5,541 nucleotides of DNA, taken from Alphaproteobacteria bacterium (GTDB lineage: Bacteria; Pseudomonadota; Alphaproteobacteria; Rhizobiales; Aestuariivirgaceae). The DNA lies in the NCBI GenBank assembly GCA_026400595.1, contig JAPLOT010000365.1:1-5541 (forward strand), given 5' to 3'. The notes beneath the pieces were generated by a model. That model did not search any database, was not told the origin of the DNA, and saw only the letters and a list, made by a program, of their open reading frames with translations. Made by a program: the position numbers and the translations under genes. This document shows, in pieces, positions 1 through 5,541 of this stretch. Positions within the stretch are counted from its first letter, which is position 1. Every line of letters starts with the position of its first letter.

Positions 1-555
1 TGGTGGCTCGACACGCTGGACGCGATCTTTGGCGAGGCTGACGTGCCTGGTCACCCGGTGGCGCAGGAACTGGCGCGGGCCGTGGAGCGGGGCGGGCTTC
101 CGAGACATGCCTTGCGCAATCTGGTGCTGGCCCGCGAATTCGATCTCTACAGCGATCCCATGCCCGACATGCAGGGGCTTGAAACCTATCTGGGGGAAAC
201 CTCTTCGGCGCTGATTCAGATGGCGTGCCTCGTGCTGGTCGGCCCCAAGGCAGCACTTTGCGCCGAAGCTGCCGGCCTCGCCGGCGTAGCGCATGGCCTG
301 GCTCTGCTGCTCAATGCCGGCGACAGCGGCCATCTGCCGCCAGACCTGACGCCGGTCGCGGCCCAGACCCATGCGCGGCGGCGGCTTCAGGAGGCGCGCG
401 CGCTTGCGGGAGCTCTTCCGCCCGGCGCCTTGCCGGCCTTCCTGCCGGCGGCACTCACCGAGATGTATCTGGCGGCCGCCTGGCGCAGCCGGCCGCCGCT
501 TGCCGTCCGGCGCCAGTTCGCGCTGTGGTGGGCCGCGCGAAACAACCGCTTCTGA
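1..555 (+). CDS. Squalene/phytoene synthase family protein, C-terminal part (5' end outside window)
   Basis: The frame is open from base 1 with no convincing start, so the gene begins upstream; 184 codons and a TGA stop are visible. Members are usually about 270-300 residues, so roughly the last two thirds is present. The segment AREFDLYSDPMPDMQGLETY followed by GETSSALIQMA (about nt 130-225) matches the middle of the trans-isoprenyl diphosphate synthase (squalene/phytoene synthase) fold. In true synthases a second Asp-rich motif (DxxxD) before a YLP signature binds the diphosphate through magnesium. Here that stretch reads GVAHGLALLLNAGDSGHLPP (nt 283-342) and has no DxxxD. This resembles the divergent NDUFAF6-like branch, which is linked to respiratory complex I assembly in mitochondria, more than carotenoid or hopanoid enzymes. 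The first Asp-rich motif lies outside the window, so prenyl transfer activity cannot be judged fully. The gene converges on trmFO with abutting stop codons. Confidence 0.8.
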   Translation, partial: WWLDTLDAIFGEADVPGHPVAQELARAVERGGLPRHALRNLVLAREFDLYSDPMPDMQGLETYLGETSSALIQMACLVLVGPKAALCAEAAGLAGVAHGLALLLNAGDSGHLPPDLTPVAAQTHARRRLQEARALAGALPPGALPAFLPAALTEMYLAAAWRSRPPLAVRRQFALWWAARNNRF

Positions 556-1959
556 TTATTCCGCCGCAAGCGCCGTTGCCCCTGAGAGCCAGGCATCGAA
601 GTCGGCAAGCGCGCGCGCCGTATAGGTGCGCTTGCGGGCAACCGCCTGTTCGGCATGCTTGAGGCGCTTGCCGTCGACGACCTTGACCTTCTCGATGGGC
701 GGAAAGAGCCCGAAGTTGACGTTCATCGGCTGGAAGGACGATCCACGCGAATCCGTGGTTTCGATATGGCCGCCGGTGATGTGGTTGATTAATGCGCCAT
801 GCGCCGTGGTGGGCGGCGGCGTCGTGAAGGACCGGCCGAGGCGTTCGGCCGCGGCGAGGCGGCCCGCGATCAGCCCCATGGCCGCACTTTCCACATAGCC
901 TTCGACCCCGGTGATCTGTCCGGCAAAGCGTAGCCTGGGCGCTGCCTTCAGCCGCAGTTCCCCATCCAGCACGCGCGGACTGTTGAGGAAGGTGTTGCGG
1001 TGAAGGCCGCCGAGCCGCGCGAACTCGGCATTCTGAAGGCCGGGAATGGTGCGGAAGACGCGCACCTGTTCGGCATACTTCAACTTGGTCTGGAAACCGA
1101 CCATGTTGTAGAGCGTGCCCAGCTTGTTGTCCTGGCGCAGTTGCACCACGGCATAGGGCTTTTCCTGCGGATTGTGGGCATTGGTCAGGCCGCGCGGCTT
1201 CATCGGTCCGTGGCGCAGGGTTTCAGGCCCACGCTCGGCCATGACCTCGATCGGAAGGCAGCCGTCGAAGTAGGGGGTCGAGGTTTCCCATTCCTTGAAG
1301 TCGCCCTTTTCGCCATCCAGCAGCGCGCGGATGAAGCCATCATACTGTTCGCGGTTCATCGGGCAGTTGATGTAGTCCTTGCCGGTGCCGCCGGGGCCCA
1401 CCTTGTCGTAGCGCGACTGGAACCAGGCGACATCCATGTCGATGCTCTCGCGGTGGACGATGGGCGCAATGGCGTCGAAGAAGGCGAGCTGGTCCTCGCC
1501 GGTCAGCGCGCGGATCGCTTCCGCGAGCGCAGGCGACGTCAGCGGCCCGGTGGCGACGATGACATTGTCCCAGTCTTCGGGCGGCAACCCCGCGATTTCG
1601 CCGCGCTCCACCGTCACCAGCGGATGGCGCAAGAGGGTGTCGGTGACATCACCCGAGAAGCCGTCGCGGTCAACCGCCAGGGCGCCACCGGCGGGAACCT
1701 TGTGACGGCCGGCGGCGGCCATGATGAGCGAGCCGGCGCGTCGCATCTCCTCGTGCAGGAGGCCGACGGCGTTCTGCATGTGGTCATCCGAGCGGAAGGA
1801 GTTCGAACAGACCAGCTCGGCCAGGCCTTCTGTCTTGTGCGCGTCGGTGCCGACGGTCGGGCGCATTTCGTGCAGCACGACCGGCACGCCCGCGTTTGCG
1901 GCCTGCCAGGCGGCCTCCGACCCGGCCATGCCGCCGCCAATGATGTGGATTGGTTTCAT
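556..1959 (-). CDS. trmFO: Methylenetetrahydrofolate--tRNA-(uracil-5-)-methyltransferase, FADH2-oxidising (TrmFO)
   Basis: This cytoplasmic flavoenzyme makes 5-methyluridine at position 54 of the tRNA T-loop, taking the carbon from 5,10-methylene-tetrahydrofolate and electrons from NAD(P)H through FAD. The 467-residue length is normal for the family. The N-terminal dinucleotide-binding loop is IIGGGMAGSEAAW (residues 6-18), followed by the FAD-ribose contact region LHEMRP (29-34). The two functional cysteines are present: C51 in ELVCSNSFRSDD and C234 in FDGCLPIEVMAERG, matching Cys53 and Cys226 of the Bacillus subtilis enzyme by alignment from memory. The C-terminal FAD-binding signature FAGQITGVEGYVESAAMG is at residues 345-362. 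The start is fixed because an in-frame stop (TAA, 1971-1969) lies only three codons upstream and later starts would lose the FAD loop. The only purine-rich tract before the ATG is a G run two bases away, so the ribosome site is weak. It is transcribed divergently from kbl. Confidence 0.97.
   Translation of the reverse strand: MKPIHIIGGGMAGSEAAWQAANAGVPVVLHEMRPTVGTDAHKTEGLAELVCSNSFRSDDHMQNAVGLLHEEMRRAGSLIMAAAGRHKVPAGGALAVDRDGFSGDVTDTLLRHPLVTVERGEIAGLPPEDWDNVIVATGPLTSPALAEAIRALTGEDQLAFFDAIAPIVHRESIDMDVAWFQSRYDKVGPGGTGKDYINCPMNREQYDGFIRALLDGEKGDFKEWETSTPYFDGCLPIEVMAERGPETLRHGPMKPRGLTNAHNPQEKPYAVVQLRQDNKLGTLYNMVGFQTKLKYAEQVRVFRTIPGLQNAEFARLGGLHRNTFLNSPRVLDGELRLKAAPRLRFAGQITGVEGYVESAAMGLIAGRLAAAERLGRSFTTPPPTTAHGALINHITGGHIETTDSRGSSFQPMNVNFGLFPPIEKVKVVDGKRLKHAEQAVARKRTYTARALADFDAWLSGATALAAE
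605..635. other. GC-rich inverted repeat within the 3' end of trmFO
   Basis: GCAAGCGC (605-612) and GCGCTTGC (628-635) are perfect 8-base inverted repeats around a 15-base loop. The repeat lies inside trmFO coding sequence and about 50 bases past the stop of the convergent plus-strand gene. As the two genes have no spacer, this is the only terminator-like stem I found near their junction. No T run follows on either strand, so it is not a canonical intrinsic terminator, and in GC-rich coding sequence such repeats also occur by chance. Confidence 0.25.
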
Positions 1960-2057
1960 GGCCCCCCGTTAGCATGGGGCGGAGCCGGCTTCAAAGCCGA
2001 ACGGGTGAGCGACTTCGACGCTTTCGGAGCGGGCACGGGCAGGCTAGGGTCCGGCGC
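1960..2057. promoter_or_regulatory. Divergent intergenic region between trmFO and kbl
   Basis: This 98-bp gap should hold the promoters for trmFO (leftward) and for the kbl operon (rightward). I could not identify a convincing -35/-10 pair for either direction. It contains a near-palindrome, CGGCTT-CA-AAGCCG (1986-1999), with perfect 6-base arms, which could be an operator half-site pair or a leader stem. The role of the region is inferred from gene orientation; the repeat is seen directly. Confidence 0.5.
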
Positions 2058-3239
2058 ATGAGCACCGTTTCCGATATCTCCGCCGAACTTGACGCCATCC
2101 GTGCCCAGTCCCTGTGGAAGACGGAGCGTCCGATCCTGGGGCACCAGTCCTCGCACATTGCCGTCACCGGCGGGCGCGAGGTGCTGAACTTCTGCGCCAA
2201 CAACTATCTGGGCCTGGCCGATCACCCGGCACTCGTCGCCGCCGCCAAGGAGGCCCTCGACAGCCACGGGCTGGGCATGGCCTCGGTCCGGTTCATCTGC
2301 GGGACCTCGGACCTGCATCTGGCGCTCGAACGGCGCATCGCGGGCTACCTCGGCATGGACGACGCCATCCTCTTCGCCGCCTGTTTCGATGCCAATGGCG
2401 CGGTCTTCGAGCCGCTCTTCGGCGAACAGGATGCGATCGTGTCCGATGCTCTGAATCATGCCTCGATCATCGACGGTATCCGCCTGTCGAAGGCCAAGCG
2501 GTTCCGTTTCGCCAATGGGGACATGGATGACCTCGAGACCCAATTGAAGGCTGCGCGCGCGGCCGGCGCCCGCCGCCTGATCATCGTGACCGACGGGGTC
2601 TTCTCGATGGACGGCTACTTTGCCAGGCTGCCGGAGATCCGGAAGCTCGCCGACGCCCATGATGCCCTGATCATGGTGGACGACTGCCATGCGACCGGCT
2701 TCATCGGGCCACAGGGCAGGGGCACGCCGGCCCGGGCAGGCATCAAGGTCGATATCCTGACAGGGACGTTCGGCAAGGCGCTGAGCGGCTCAGCGGGCGG
2801 CTATATCGCGGCGTCGCAACCCATCGTCGACCTCATGCGGCAACGGGCGCGGCCTTATCTCTTTTCCAACGCCCTGCCGCCGCCCATCGTGGCGGCAAGC
2901 CTCAAGGCCATCGACCTCGCCGAAGCCGGGGACGATCTTCGGACTCGGCTCTTCGACAATGCGCGTCGTTTCCGGGCGGGCATGGCGGCAGCGGGCTTCA
3001 ACCTGCTTCCAGGCGAACATCCCATCATCCCGGTGATGCTGGGCGAAGCAAAACTGGCCCAGGACATGGCCGCCCGGCTCTATGAGCTGGGTGTCTATGT
3101 GACCGGCTTCTTCTTCCCCGTCGTGCCGAAAGGGCAGGCTCGAATCCGTACGCAGATGTCCGCGGCGCACACTCCAGCAGACGTTGACGGAGCGATTTCT
3201 GCCTTCACACGGTCGGCCCGCGAGCTCGGTGTCATCTGA
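2058..3239 (+). CDS. kbl: 2-amino-3-ketobutyrate CoA ligase (glycine C-acetyltransferase)
   Basis: This is a pyridoxal-phosphate enzyme of the alpha-oxoamine synthase family (fold type I). It cleaves 2-amino-3-ketobutyrate with CoA to glycine and acetyl-CoA, the second step of threonine breakdown after Tdh. The ATG at 2058 gives 393 residues, against about 398 in Escherichia coli. An in-frame ATG at 1950 would overlap the trmFO start and add an Arg-rich extension unlike the family, so it is rejected; AGGG at 2046-2049 is a plausible weak ribosome site. Visible features are FCANNYLGLADHP (45-57), GMASVRFICGTSDLH (73-87), the PLP-stacking His134 in LNHAS, the ring-nitrogen Asp208 and His211 in VDDCHATGF, the Schiff-base Lys240 in TGTFGKALSG, and substrate-carboxylate Arg364 in RIRTQMSAAHT. 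The paralogues BioF, HemA and SPT share the fold, but the overall match and the tdh gene downstream support Kbl. It is probably the first gene of a three-gene operon. Confidence 0.95.
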   Translation: MSTVSDISAELDAIRAQSLWKTERPILGHQSSHIAVTGGREVLNFCANNYLGLADHPALVAAAKEALDSHGLGMASVRFICGTSDLHLALERRIAGYLGMDDAILFAACFDANGAVFEPLFGEQDAIVSDALNHASIIDGIRLSKAKRFRFANGDMDDLETQLKAARAAGARRLIIVTDGVFSMDGYFARLPEIRKLADAHDALIMVDDCHATGFIGPQGRGTPARAGIKVDILTGTFGKALSGSAGGYIAASQPIVDLMRQRARPYLFSNALPPPIVAASLKAIDLAEAGDDLRTRLFDNARRFRAGMAAAGFNLLPGEHPIIPVMLGEAKLAQDMAARLYELGVYVTGFFFPVVPKGQARIRTQMSAAHTPADVDGAISAFTRSARELGVI

Positions 3240-3242
3240 TTG

Positions 3243-3254
3243 TTGCAATTGCAA
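3243..3254. promoter_or_regulatory. Perfect 12-bp palindrome TTGCAATTGCAA, possible operator
   Basis: The sequence is an exact palindrome beginning four bases after the kbl TGA, in the 58-bp gap before the flavoprotein gene. It is AT-rich in otherwise GC-rich DNA, which fits a binding site for a dimeric helix-turn-helix regulator (MarR-type or Lrp/AsnC-type sites can look like this). There is no T run and no long stem, so a terminator is unlikely. I found no clear -10/-35 pair beside it. The regulatory role is inference only. Confidence 0.35.
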
Positions 3255-3281
3255 GGCTGGCTCAAGACTGCTCTGCTAGCT

Positions 3282-3286
3282 GGAGG
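3282..3286 (+). promoter_or_regulatory. Ribosome binding site GGAGG of the FMN/Fe-S protein gene
   Basis: GGAGG lies 11 bases before the ATG at 3298 and supports that start. A second ATG two codons later (3304) is possible but further from the optimal spacing. Confidence 0.6.
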
Positions 3287-3297
3287 CGGGGTGGATC

Positions 3298-4944
3298 ATG
3301 GAAATGCTCAAGCTCGCCTTCGCGCCGCGCTTTGTGACCTTGACACTGGCGGTGATTGTCACGCTGATACTTGTGGCGGCCTGGATCACGACCCCGTCAC
3401 TTCGGTTTGCTGTTCTCGTCCCTCTCCTGTTGACCGGGGGCCTTTCGGCTCTTGGCATCCGTGACCTCTTGCAGACCCGCCACGCGGTACTGCGCAACTA
3501 TCCGATTCTCGCTCACATCCGTTTTCTGCTGGAAGAGATCCGGCCCGAGATACGGCAATACTTCTTCGAGGACGAGAAGAGCGGAACACCCTTTCCCCGC
3601 GACAAGCGTGCCATCGTGTACCAGCGTGCCAAGCGCGTGCTCGACAAGCGGCCCTTCGGCACGCATTACGACGTATACGACAGCAATTTTGAGTGGATGC
3701 ATCATTCGATGGCGCCGAAGCCGGTACCGGAGGGCGGGTTTCGCGTGCGGATCGGTGGACCTCAATGCGCCCAGCCCTATCTCGCCTCGATCTTCAACAT
3801 TTCCGCCATGAGTTATGGCGCGCTTTCCGCCAACGCCATCCGGGCGCTCAACCGGGGCGCCAAGATCGGGGGCTTTGCGCACGACACGGGTGAGGGTGCC
3901 ATCAGCCCCTACCATAAGGAAGGCGGAGGCGACATCATCTGGGAGATCGGCTCAGGCTATTTCGGTTGTCGCGACGCGCGCGGGCAATTCTGCGCTGCGA
4001 CATTCGCGGCGGTTGCTGCCGATCCTCAGGTGAAGATGATCGAGATCAAGCTCAGCCAGGGTGCCAAGCCGGGTCATGGCGGCGTACTGCCGGCGGCCAA
4101 GGTGACCCCGGAGATCGCTCGGATCCGTGGCGTGGAAGCTGGCCGAGACTGCGTTTCGCCTGCATGCCACTCCGTCTTCTCCACCCCCCGCGAGCTCATC
4201 GGCTTCGTCGCGCAGCTTCGCGAATTGTCGGGTGGCAAACCTGTGGGGTTCAAGCTCTGCATGGGTCACCCGTGGGAGTTCCTCGGCATCGTGAAAGCCA
4301 TGCTCGAGACCGGAATCGTTCCGGACTTCATCATCGTCGACGGCAAGGAGGGTGGCACCGGTGCTGCGCCCCTCGAATTCATGGACCATCTTGGCATGCC
4401 CCTGCGCGACGGCCTCGCCTTCGTTCATTCGGCCCTGGTGGGAGCAGGGTTGCGGGATCAGATCAAGATCGGCTGCTCAGGCAAGATCACGTCCGGTTTC
4501 GACGTGGCCCGCGCCCTTGCGCTGGGGGCGGACTGGTGCAACGCGGCGCGCGGCTTCATGTTCGCGGTAGGCTGCATCCAGGCTCAGCAATGTCATACCG
4601 GCACCTGCCCAACCGGCGTGGCGACGCAGGACCCCCTGCGGCAGCGGGCAATCAATGTCCCCGACAAGGCCGAGCGCGTCGCGAGTTTTCACCGCGAGAC
4701 GGTGAAGGCACTTGCGGAACTGCTCGCGGCCGCTGGACTCGAGCATCCCAGAGAACTCGGTCCGCATCACTTCATGCGCCGCGGACAGGATGGCCGCATC
4801 ATGACTTTTGCCGAACGCTACACCTTTCTGGAGCCGGATGAACTTCTCGCGGGCGCGCCGGGCACGCTTTTCGCTGCGCCCTGGGCGCTGGCCAGAAGTG
4901 ACGGATTTTCACCTCTCGACCCCCTCAAACTTGCCGCCGAATAG
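3298..4944 (+). CDS. Membrane-anchored FMN-binding glutamate synthase-family protein (YerD-like)
   Basis: The 548-residue protein has two hydrophobic N-terminal segments (about residues 11-30 and 36-54), predicting a membrane hairpin with the rest cytoplasmic. A domain related to the FMN-binding synthase domain of GltB follows (about 150-450). Matching motifs are ISAMSYGALSANAIRALNRG (168-187), HDTGEGAISPYH (195-206), KLSQGAKPGHGGVLPAAKV (251-269), VDGKEGGTGAAPLEF (347-361) and GCIQAQQCHTGTCPTGVATQ (425-444). In the last, C426, C432 and C437 keep the C-x5-C-x4-C spacing of the GOGAT 3Fe-4S cluster. The N-terminal glutaminase domain and the C-terminal GXGXG domain of GltB are absent, so it cannot be a complete glutamate synthase. 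Architecture and length resemble B. subtilis YerD (about 525 residues), whose reaction is not established as far as I know. It follows kbl by 58 bp and precedes tdh by 32 bp, suggesting co-transcription with threonine catabolism. Its substrate and electron partner cannot be read from the sequence. Confidence 0.88.
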   Translation: MEMLKLAFAPRFVTLTLAVIVTLILVAAWITTPSLRFAVLVPLLLTGGLSALGIRDLLQTRHAVLRNYPILAHIRFLLEEIRPEIRQYFFEDEKSGTPFPRDKRAIVYQRAKRVLDKRPFGTHYDVYDSNFEWMHHSMAPKPVPEGGFRVRIGGPQCAQPYLASIFNISAMSYGALSANAIRALNRGAKIGGFAHDTGEGAISPYHKEGGGDIIWEIGSGYFGCRDARGQFCAATFAAVAADPQVKMIEIKLSQGAKPGHGGVLPAAKVTPEIARIRGVEAGRDCVSPACHSVFSTPRELIGFVAQLRELSGGKPVGFKLCMGHPWEFLGIVKAMLETGIVPDFIIVDGKEGGTGAAPLEFMDHLGMPLRDGLAFVHSALVGAGLRDQIKIGCSGKITSGFDVARALALGADWCNAARGFMFAVGCIQAQQCHTGTCPTGVATQDPLRQRAINVPDKAERVASFHRETVKALAELLAAAGLEHPRELGPHHFMRRGQDGRIMTFAERYTFLEPDELLAGAPGTLFAAPWALARSDGFSPLDPLKLAAE

Positions 4945-4965
4945 GTGTATGCAGCGCGCATTGAC

Positions 4966-4975
4966 GGAGGTGATC
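4966..4975 (+). promoter_or_regulatory. Near-consensus ribosome binding site of tdh
   Basis: GGAGGTGATC is complementary to the 3' end of 16S rRNA over ten bases; its GGAGG core is six bases from the ATG at 4977. It fixes the tdh start and is much stronger than the sites before kbl and trmFO. Confidence 0.85.
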
Positions 4976-4976
4976 C

Positions 4977-5541
4977 ATGCGTGCGCTGGTAAAGGCGGAG
5001 CCCGTTGCGGGCCTGGTGATGCGGGACGAACCGGTGCCGAAAATCGGCGCCGACGACATTCTCATCAAGGTCGCGAAGACCGGCATCTGCGGTACCGACC
5101 TGCATATCTGGAAATGGGATGCCTGGGCGCAGAAGACCATTCCCGTGCCCATGGTCGTGGGCCATGAGTTTGCCGGCGAGGTGGTGGAAGTCGGCAGCCA
5201 TGTGCGGACCGTGAAGCCAGGCGACCGGGTCTCGGGCGAAGGTCATCTCATCGGCATGAAGAGCCGCATGGCCCGGGCGGGCCATTTCCATCTCGATCCC
5301 GAGACCCGGGGCGTGGGCGTCAATGTGCCCGGCGCCTTCGCGGAATACCTGAAAATACCGGCCTTCAATGCCATCCACCTTCCGCCCGAGGTCGATGACG
5401 AGATCGGCGCGATTCTCGATCCGCTGGGCAACGCGGTGCATACGGCGCTCTCCTTCGACCTCGTGGGCGAGGACGTGCTGATCACCGGAGCAGGGCCCAT
5501 CGGCATCATGGCAGCCGCCGTCTGCCGCCATGTCGGCGCCC
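4977..5541 (+). CDS. tdh: L-threonine 3-dehydrogenase, N-terminal part (3' end outside window)
   Basis: This medium-chain NAD-dependent alcohol dehydrogenase oxidises L-threonine to 2-amino-3-ketobutyrate, the Kbl substrate. The window holds 188 codons of about 340. Catalytic features are intact: Cys38, Thr40 and His43 in GICGTDLHIW, His63-Glu64 in VVGHEFAGEVVEVG, Asp148 in LDPLGNAVHTALSF, and the start of the NAD-binding Rossmann fold, GAGPIG (171-176). The family-typical strings QKTIPVPMVVGHE and SFDLVGEDVLITGAGPIGIM separate it from other zinc alcohol dehydrogenases. The oddity is the structural-zinc lobe. The E. coli enzyme has Cys93, Cys96, Cys99 and Cys107; ungapped alignment from memory puts Gly, Ser, Ala and Asp at those same positions here. 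The other two reading frames give no cysteines there, so a frameshift does not explain it. It is the third gene of the putative kbl operon; the canonical order is kbl directly followed by tdh. Confidence 0.93.
   Translation, partial: MRALVKAEPVAGLVMRDEPVPKIGADDILIKVAKTGICGTDLHIWKWDAWAQKTIPVPMVVGHEFAGEVVEVGSHVRTVKPGDRVSGEGHLIGMKSRMARAGHFHLDPETRGVGVNVPGAFAEYLKIPAFNAIHLPPEVDDEIGAILDPLGNAVHTALSFDLVGEDVLITGAGPIGIMAAAVCRHVGA

Noticed and set aside
1950..2057. 36-residue N-terminal extension of Kbl from the in-frame ATG at 1950
   Set aside because: It overlaps the trmFO start, is Arg-rich and unlike any Kbl N-terminus, and the ATG at 2058 already gives the normal family length.
1000..2061. 353-codon plus-strand open frame opposite trmFO
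   Set aside because: It lies antisense to a clear full-length trmFO, has low-complexity Arg/Gly/Ala/Val composition, no recognisable motif and no good ribosome site. Long antisense frames are common in GC-rich DNA.
1956..2690. 244-codon minus-strand open frame opposite kbl
   Set aside because: It is antisense to conserved kbl sequence including active-site codons, and its translation shows no family motif.
3240..3297. Intrinsic terminator between kbl and the flavoprotein gene
   Set aside because: The 12-bp palindrome has no loop and no following T run, and no other stable stem is visible, so transcription probably continues through.
3966..4841. 291-codon plus-strand frame inside the flavoprotein gene
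   Set aside because: The Arg-rich translation is a frame-shifted reading of the conserved FMN domain, with no motif of its own.
5240..5310. Frameshift or sequencing error as cause of the missing Tdh cysteines
   Set aside because: The alternative forward frames in this stretch give either an early stop or no cysteines, the lobe length is unchanged, and conserved sequence continues in the same frame on both sides.
4818..5531. 237-codon minus-strand open frame opposite tdh and the 3' end of the flavoprotein gene
   Set aside because: It spans two real genes and their ribosome binding site on the other strand and has no recognisable domain; it is a codon-bias shadow.

Overview
The window is GC-rich, gene-dense bacterial DNA. 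The folate-dependent TrmFO, the kbl/tdh threonine-catabolism pair and the protein sequences all fit an alphaproteobacterium, most likely Hyphomicrobiales (Rhizobiales)-like. That placement rests on recalled family resemblance, not on a search, and no genus is claimed.

Left part (1-1959): the 3' end of a plus-strand squalene/phytoene synthase-family gene converges on a complete minus-strand trmFO, the FAD/folate-dependent tRNA m5U54 methyltransferase. Their stop codons abut with no spacer. A 98-bp divergent gap (1960-2057) then separates trmFO from the next plus-strand gene.

Right part (2058-5541): three plus-strand genes look like one operon. kbl (2-amino-3-ketobutyrate CoA ligase) comes first, then a membrane-anchored protein with a glutamate-synthase-type FMN/Fe-S domain (YerD-like), then tdh (L-threonine 3-dehydrogenase), which is cut by the window edge. 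Tdh oxidises threonine to 2-amino-3-ketobutyrate, and Kbl cleaves that with CoA to glycine and acetyl-CoA. These two genes are normally direct neighbours; here the flavoprotein gene sits between them.

The points most worth a second look are that inserted membrane flavoprotein, a Tdh that lacks all four structural-zinc cysteines while keeping its catalytic-site residues, and a perfect 12-bp palindrome just after the kbl stop. I saw no tRNA, rRNA, CRISPR array, insertion sequence or phage feature. The long open frames opposite trmFO, kbl and tdh are high-GC shadows.
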